DNA from: Drosophila persimilis
Taxonomy: Eukaryota; Arthropoda; Insecta; Diptera; Drosophilidae
Reading direction: 5' to 3'
Length of the DNA stretch: 64,000 nucleotides
NCBI RefSeq assembly: GCF_003286085.1
Contig: NW_020825289.1
Location: forward strand, 16,182,001-16,246,000
Notes under the pieces: model-generated
What the model saw: the letters and a program-made list of their open reading frames with translations, nothing else
Told to the model about the DNA's origin: nothing
Database searches by the model: none
Shown here: piece by piece, positions 57,301-64,000 of the stretch
Numbering within the stretch: the first letter of the stretch is position 1
Layout: every line of letters begins with the position of its first letter
Made by a program: the position numbers and the translations under genes

Positions 57301-58795
57301 CAACAAAATGACATAACAAAAATCCAATTAAAATATAATAACTTATTTAATTAAATTTATGCGCCATATAAAAGCCCAAAACGCCAAAAGGGATGCCCAC
57401 ACGAGAATAAAGAGAAAATGTTTCGAATTCAAATGAATTTTTGCAAGTAATTGATATTACAATCCCACCCAGCGAGCCACCCAGCCACAAAATTCTCTCC
57501 TGGAAATGGAAAAGTCATAAAGGATGTGAAGGTTCCTTGCTACTTGGCAACATTTTGAGCCTGCTTTGGGCCAGATCTGTAACCAGAAACCGTTTAACAA
57601 CTTGCCAATTACGAAATTTTGAAAACAAAGCTAGCCCAAGCGGCCCAATGGCCGAATGGCTATCGTCGAATGCAGTTTTTAATTAAGTTAAGCGCCTGCG
57701 TTCGCGGCAGAGTTCATTATGCGTGGGCGGTCGGGGCGTGGGAGGGGCGTGGGAGGGGTGTCTGCCTACTGGGCCCTCGGCGGATAACATGCATACTGGT
57801 TATTAGTGGATGCAATGGAGCCACACTACCCCAAAACCTATCTGCACGTCGGACGCGTGCTGCGAATTTATGGCGCGAAACGACCTGCGGGATGTGTGGA
57901 ATAGAGGTACGATGCCACAGACCTGGCAGAGACCTGGTGGTAGCCTCCTGTTCTGACGCCCAGACACTAATCAGCGATTATGCACGTCCCTCTCCTGGCC
58001 ACAGCGGTGCGGGTGGGGGTGCTGGTGGGGGTGCTGGTGGGGGTGCGGGTGCTGCTGGCCACCAAAGCCACAGGCGAGCCGCAAACGAGCGAGATGGACT
58101 TGGTTGGAGAGGCCGAAGCTCTAGATACCCTTCAAGATGTATCTTTAAAGTCCACTATCTTTGTTATTGACAATTGACAATTATTGCTCTGACACATAAC
58201 ACTCCTTTATCGAGGGTATCAAAGTCCAGTTTTATTCCCTCCCCAATGGATGGGACAGGTTCGAAGGCCTGGCCAAGATAATCATAATTTTACTTTTTAT
58301 TTGGGCTCCACCTCCACCTCCACCCCATTAGCCCCCGCCTGGGAGGCCTGAACTTGAAGTGGAGAAGAAAAAACCCGAGAGAGCAAAACATGTGCTCAAC
58401 CCCATTCTTGTTGGTCCTTGACTCATAAATTTCTAAAACGATTATGCTACGACTTAAACCAGGGCCCAAAATGAAGGGCCAAGGGGCCAGGGGGCCGATG
58501 TGTGGACGTATTTTGGCCAAGACTTGGGCATACATAATGCTAGCGTGGGGATTCCTTTGGGTATTTACGCTTTTGTGCGTTGCCAAAGTTTCAAGGGATT
58601 ACCTGGCATGAGAAAGAGGTTTTCCCCCCTGCCACCCACCCCCCCCAGCAAGGGTAGAGGGGGGCGGGTTAGTTAGCCAGTTTGTCGAGTCTTTAGCAAA
58701 AATAATATTTGTCCCCACAGCAAAAGTGCATTTAATTAAGAAGAAGGAAAAAGCAAGCCAAAGGACACATTTTGCCAAACCCAAAAGGATGCAGG

Positions 58796-58855
<60 letters not shown>

Positions 58856-59329
58856 AGAAGGGTTCATCAGAGTTCCTGTCTCATTATTTAGCCAAATGAT
58901 TAAATTAGAATGTGCAGAAAGGGACAGAGACAGAGAGAGGGTGAGAGAGCGACTGAGTGAGTGAGTGTCCTGGAAAGCAGAAACAGTTGCATGTAAATTC
59001 CACAACAGAGTGGCAGAAAGACCAACATTTGTGGTGTTTTCCAAAGCATAAACAAGAAGCTGTTTTAATGAGTTGGCAATTAGCATATCACAGACACACA
59101 CACAGAGAGAGAGGGACAGGGACAGGACTTGTTTAAAGATCCATATTTAAAGTTTTCCGACAGCCCCAACACAATAAAACACTCCAAAAAAAAGAGTAAG
59201 AGCCAGCGAGCGGCATAACCTTTAAATTTGAACGACCCACAAATGTGTGCTACGGCAAAAGTTGTCCCCAAGCTCAAAATGCATCTCAAGAAGCAACAAC
59301 TTTTGCTCTTCTCAAGTGTTTGAGGGTCT

Positions 59330-59374
<45 letters not shown>

Positions 59375-62300
59375 TGAGTGCGTGCATGCGTGTTTTCATG
59401 TGCAGTTTTATTTTCAAGCGTCTTAGCCTCAAAACTTGCGCACTTGTAAGCGCAGAACCAAAGAACCCCCCAACAAGCCACCAAGCCACCGAAAACCCAA
59501 CTTAACACGACTCAAAAACCAAGCATAGAACCTGCTCCCCAAAACCTAAGAACCCCCACAACGTCGTAAACGCTTTATGCAAAAATTTGTTATTGTTTAC
59601 ACACTCACCAGGGGTGGGGTGGGGGAGGGGGAGGGGGTGGGGGGAGAGCAGCTTGTGCACTCGACATACTAAAAAAAAAGTAAGCTATGGCAGAATTACA
59701 AGCAAAACACGAAGGGGTAAGTCCTTTGAATACCCTTTGTCAGATCGATAGTTTGTGGGTTAGGACCCCGGATATGGTTGTTTCTTCCCGAGAAAGCTAA
59801 GGTTCAGAAGGTTGGGGAAAGAATGGACCCTTGCCAAAGGGTCCCCTCGAAAGCCCTACTGATTGTTTTATTAGAAAAGTTACCACCTTTGCCCCGTCTG
59901 TGGGGTTGCTGTTGCATTCGTTTGAGGCGGCAAAGGAGAGTAACGAAGAGAGTGAGTGAGTGAGTCTCTGTCAATGTTTGTTCAGCCTCAAGTGATTCAC
60001 AAGTCAGTGGCTGGGCTGCACTTGGCTTCCTGGCAAAATGTGTGTGCAAACAGAAAGAAATTTGCCTGATTAATACGGCTTGACATTCATTAGCCCATCG
60101 ATACAGCAGTTGTGCACAGAGAAGGCCAGAAGGAGAGAGATAGAGAGAGAGAGCGGGCTGAGCTGACCAAATGTTTCCATTTTGATTATCTCGAGTGTCA
60201 ATTTGCGTTTAACTAATTAATACGAGTGGCCAAGGCAATGTCAATGTTAGGTGCGTTTCTGTGCGTGACTCCCTCTTTGGTGTGGCAGGCCTCAAGGATG
60301 GGGCACAAGGGTATCTCTCTCTGTGTGTGTGTGCGGTTGTGGGCGGGCTAACATTTTAATTAGAACGAACACAGGTCGACAATGAACACCTTAAGCGAAG
60401 GACAGACTCCACAAACTTCAGAGACCCGGAGACGGCCAGACAGAGGGCGGAGAAGACTCTCGTACGTGGTAAGGCCCCCCCCAGCTGAAGGCCTCCCCAA
60501 AAAGCCCACCCAAAGACTTCCAAACGGGGCCGTCATGTGCGTGGAAATTAAACAAGTTTGGAATTTAATTAAAACTTTAAAGGAAAACATACAATTTCCA
60601 GTGATGGCAGCAGATCAAATAAATTGTATTTAAATAACGACACATTGCCGAAATTCAGTTAAGCACAGACACACACAACGACTGCGATAATTAACTGTCG
60701 AGAAGTTCCACTACAAGATACAAAGATACATTCACAGAGAGTGGGCTTGGGCTTAAAGTAAAGCAAATATTTGGCAAATCTCTGACTGGAATTCACGGCG
60801 CTTCGGTGTTTACCTCATTTCTGACCCTTGGATTCTGCCGGGGACCTCTGCTGCCGCCTTTTGTTCCATTTCTCTCGCTATTTATCGCATCATCAAACAT
60901 TTTGATGTTGATTTATGGAAAATATATTTTCCAGCGCTTGGCCAACAATAACAGCGAAAATCCATGGGCCAGGAGCCAGGAGCTCCAGAACTGTGACTGC
61001 GATAACAAGCAAGTGTCTTTGGGGGCGGGTGTGTGGGGGGAGTGGGGGGCTCAATACAAACACAGAGGAAAGCGCGAAAATCGGGGTAGGGAGTGATCCA
61101 AGGCAACGATTTGGTTGGTCCACTTCTCAGTCTCTGGCGCTGGCGCTGGCACTGGCACTGTGTTCTCCTTCTGTTTCTCTGTCCCTGCCATTGGATTCTC
61201 CTTCTGTTTCTCTGTCCCTGCCATGGGGTTCTCCCTCTGTTTCTCTGTCCCTGCCTTTGGGGTTCTCCCTCTGTTTCTCTGTCCCTGCCATTGGGCTCTC
61301 CTTCTGTTTCTCTGTCCCTGCCATGGGGTTCTCCTTCTGTTTCCCTGTCCCTGCCATGGGGTTCTCCTTCTGTTTCTCTCTCCCTGCCATTGGGCCCTGC
61401 CTTCTGTCTGTCATTTCTCTCAAGTTATTCTTTCCTTTTTGTGCCCGAACATTCGCTGCTAAAGAAATCATCATGCGGTTCAATACTCTAGTTTATATTA
61501 CAAAAGTTCTTCTCTTTGAATTTCCTTTGCTTTTTCCATAATTTATTTTCATTGCGTTCGACCAGAGATTCCTTGGGGGGGAACCCCGCACTGTCTCAGG
61601 CTCCTCTTCTCTCTGTGGATCGATTTATATATATTTGAAATTTGATTTTTATTTGACATGTTGACAGCTCCGTTTGTGGCGACCTCTGAGACCTTGGACC
61701 GCCGTCCGTTTGACGGGTGTACACCCCCCCCCCCCCCCCCACGGTAGAAGTATTTATTTTTTTTCCTTTTCGATGGAAAAGTTTCCTCATTAAGCCCGTG
61801 GAAAAGTTCAGGCCGGAGTTCATCATATGAAAACTAATTAATATGTGAGGGCAATAAAGCCGGCAACGGCTTCTAGGCGGATCGATATATAGAAGGTACG
61901 AGTACGAGTATATTACAAAATATTTCTGCATTAATTATGCCAAAAGTTGTTGCTGCTCGTGTGTGTGTGTGTGTGTGTGCGTGTGTGTGTCCTTTTTGTG
62001 GGCTCGGGGATTAGCGGCTCATAATCCCCATGTGGAAAGCATCCGAGTGTTCGCACAACTTATTGACGATTCTGTTCCGTTCGTTAATTAAAATTTAGCT
62101 TTGTTTATCCAGGCGTTGAGGCGTTCATCCGTGTGCTCGAATATTGGAGTCTGTCCTGTGTGGAAATCCCGTCTTAAACGTGTGATATATATATATGACA
62201 ATTAATGAAATATCAAGTGTAAAGTTACGTCCTCGCTCTCGAGTGCGAGTCCTCCATCTAGTCCAGGTCCTTCTGCTGCCAAAGCCATGGCCAGAGCCAG

Positions 62301-64000
62301 AGCCAGAGCCCAGCCAAGTGTCCATTTATCACAATCAATACAGAGGTTTCTGTGGCGCTTCTGTGGCTCTTTCTATATGTGGCACATGCATCACTGTCTC
62401 TCCCTTTCCCCGGACTCTGTGTCTCCCTCTCGCTGGGTTTCCTTTCCAGTTTTCCCGTGCTTACACGGATCATTGAGCAACGCGGATGCGGAAAACGCGC
62501 ACAAGAGTTCGACTTCGAGCTCTGTTGCATCCGCAGGGGGGCCCGATGTTGACTGCAGCCCTGATAAATATGAATCCTGCCAATCATTGGCTCCTGTTTC
62601 GCCCCCCTCCCAAGGGGTGTCTGTTTTATCAACTATTTAGGCCCATGGCGGGAAAGTGTCTGCCCCTGAGCATAATCATGCTACTCAACAACTTCCTCTA
62701 GCCTGAAATTGTGCCAAATTAATTCCTGCTTGTCAGAGGAGGTCGGGTCACTCGACGTTCTTTCAACTTTGAAATATTCCATCTTCCACAAGACTTTTCG
62801 TTTTAGGTTGCCTCTCCCTGATCTCCCTCTCTCCCTTTCTCTCTCTCTCTATCGCTGGTTATGCTAAAAGTTTTCGCTGTCGGTTCTCATAAGCCTTCTC
62901 GCCTGTCTGAGCAGCCCAACAAAGCTGAAAATTTCATTAAAAATGGCTTTTTGCGAGCTAGAACAAAACCAGAGAGAGGCAGGGCAGCCAGGGGGGGGGG
63001 GGGCAGGCAGGACTTGAATTGCCCAATGATTTAGCCGCAAACATGACAGGGACATAAATTACCCACTAACCATGGCCTAACCACATGTCAGAGTTGGTTG
63101 AAAATTCAATTAAAACTGCTTTGTGTTTCAAGCGAAAAGAACTCTCGAGGGGAAAACCTTTCTGGCACAGATGGGGGGGCAAATGAAGGAAAATGAAGGA
63201 AAATGTCATTGAATTACACGTGTAATCAAACAGCAATCGCCGTGAGATGCAGTCAGAGCACAACGGCACAACGGCACTGGGCACAGCATAAATAAACAGC
63301 ATTCTATGCTGGCTTCTGATGGACACAGCCTCCTCCTGCACTGCTTTGTCCTGCGCCTGGCGTGCCTCCCTTGGGCGGGGTGGTGGTGGTGGTGCATTAC
63401 TCATACGCTACGTTGCCCCTAGAAGCGTTTTCAGGAAATTAGTGGCAAAGCCATGGCGGAGCATCGAGTATTAGCATGTATGTGGCATGCGGCAGGCGGC
63501 ATGCGGCACGCGTGAATATTGATCGATAGAACAACAGTAGCGCTAGCGGAAGAGGAGCCAAGATTGATGGAAGGACACACGATGCTGATCGCGGGGGGGG
63601 GAAAACCCACCGCCACTGCCTTTTGAAGCTCGAAAGGAAAATAGGGTTAAATTTCCATATGAAAAATACTTTCCTGTGCAATTTTCTGCGGGGGCAGGTA
63701 AACATTTTCATTCAGTTGCATAACGAGAGACATCGGTGGGGGTGGGGGGGGCTGCTATATCGTTTTCCTCTTGCCTGCTGTGCCGCTCACCTTCCCAGTG
63801 TGTGTGTGTATATTTTCAGCTGCTGCCGCATTCGGTGCTGTGGCCTTTAGGCTTTACGGCGTCCGGTGCGTATGAGCGATGGAATGAATGAAATTGATTG
63901 CGAGAGAGCGCCAGGAGGCAACAGCAACGGCAACGGCTATGGCCACCCGAATGCCAGAGCTGCTCCTGACAACCATCTTCTCTGCTGCATCTCTGAGCTG
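54348..64000 (-). other. Sdc: 5' Sdc intron, continuing past the window edge
   Basis: No coding exon I can support. It contains a GA array (58801-58854), a GT array (59332-59371), a 33-bp minisatellite (61163-61395) and poly-C/poly-G runs (55795, 61724, 62991). It runs off the right edge, where the signal-peptide exon and promoters of Sdc are expected further on. Confidence 0.45.
61163..61395. repeat. 33-bp minisatellite, seven units
   Basis: The unit begins TTCTCCTTCTGTTTCTCTGT and ends CCCTGCCATGGGG; seven head-to-tail copies with few differences, one with an extra T. Because 33 is divisible by 3, all frames stay open across it, producing misleading long ORFs. Confidence 0.85.

Noticed and set aside
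1-64000. tRNA, rRNA and CRISPR-type arrays
   Set aside because: No B-box-like GGTTCGANNCC in a cloverleaf context and no spaced direct repeats of CRISPR form; the tandem arrays seen are minisatellites.

Overview
This is a eukaryotic, insect genomic window. Short GT-AG introns of 50-100 bp, Drosophila core-promoter words (Motif 1/M1BP, Motif 6, DRE) and recognisable Drosophila genes (synaptojanin, ceramide glucosyltransferase, Snipper, syndecan) place it in Drosophila. A Helentron-like element with a GGACAGAC microsatellite looks, from memory, like the SGM/ISY-type repeats of the obscura group (D. pseudoobscura and relatives). The species itself cannot be fixed from sequence alone. Sdc and Synj lie together on Muller element C in D. 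melanogaster, as I recall, so this is probably Muller C.

Layout. 0-4.75 kb: a probable dicistronic unit, an RNPC3/U11-U12-65K-like RNA-binding protein followed by the DEDDh exonuclease Snipper. 4.8-10.3 kb: three tandem minus-strand DUF89/ARMT1-like genes with different exon structures. 10.8-13.5 kb: an unrecognised secreted protein with twelve His-rich 53-residue repeats. 14.5-16.6 kb: ceramide glucosyltransferase (GlcT). 19.1-24.5 kb: synaptojanin. 24.6-26.5 kb, minus: a TPR protein resembling outer-dynein-arm docking subunit 4, with two alternative first coding exons. 26.56-26.87 kb: a doubtful small divergent gene. 27.9-28.64 kb, minus: a small membrane protein whose 3' reading frame is unresolved. 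28.9 kb to beyond 54.3 kb, minus: syndecan, with a roughly 2.2 kb 3'UTR, five coding exons in the window and very large introns. Its 5' coding exon was not found and probably lies beyond 64 kb.

The most interesting structure is a dispersed repeat of roughly 300 bp. It sits immediately upstream of several unrelated housekeeping-type genes (the RNPC3/Snp unit, one ARMT1-like gene, GlcT and Synj), always in the same orientation relative to the gene. It ends in Motif 6 arrays plus Motif 1, that is, in the core promoter itself. The similarity extends well upstream of the known core motifs, so the copies look like one repeat family carrying or donating promoters.

The right half (36-64 kb) is syndecan intron. 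It is rich in simple repeats (GA, GT, GACA), long poly-G/poly-C runs and minisatellites. It holds a decayed Tc1-like DNA transposon fragment next to the Helentron-like element. I found no tRNA, rRNA, CRISPR or retroviral element.
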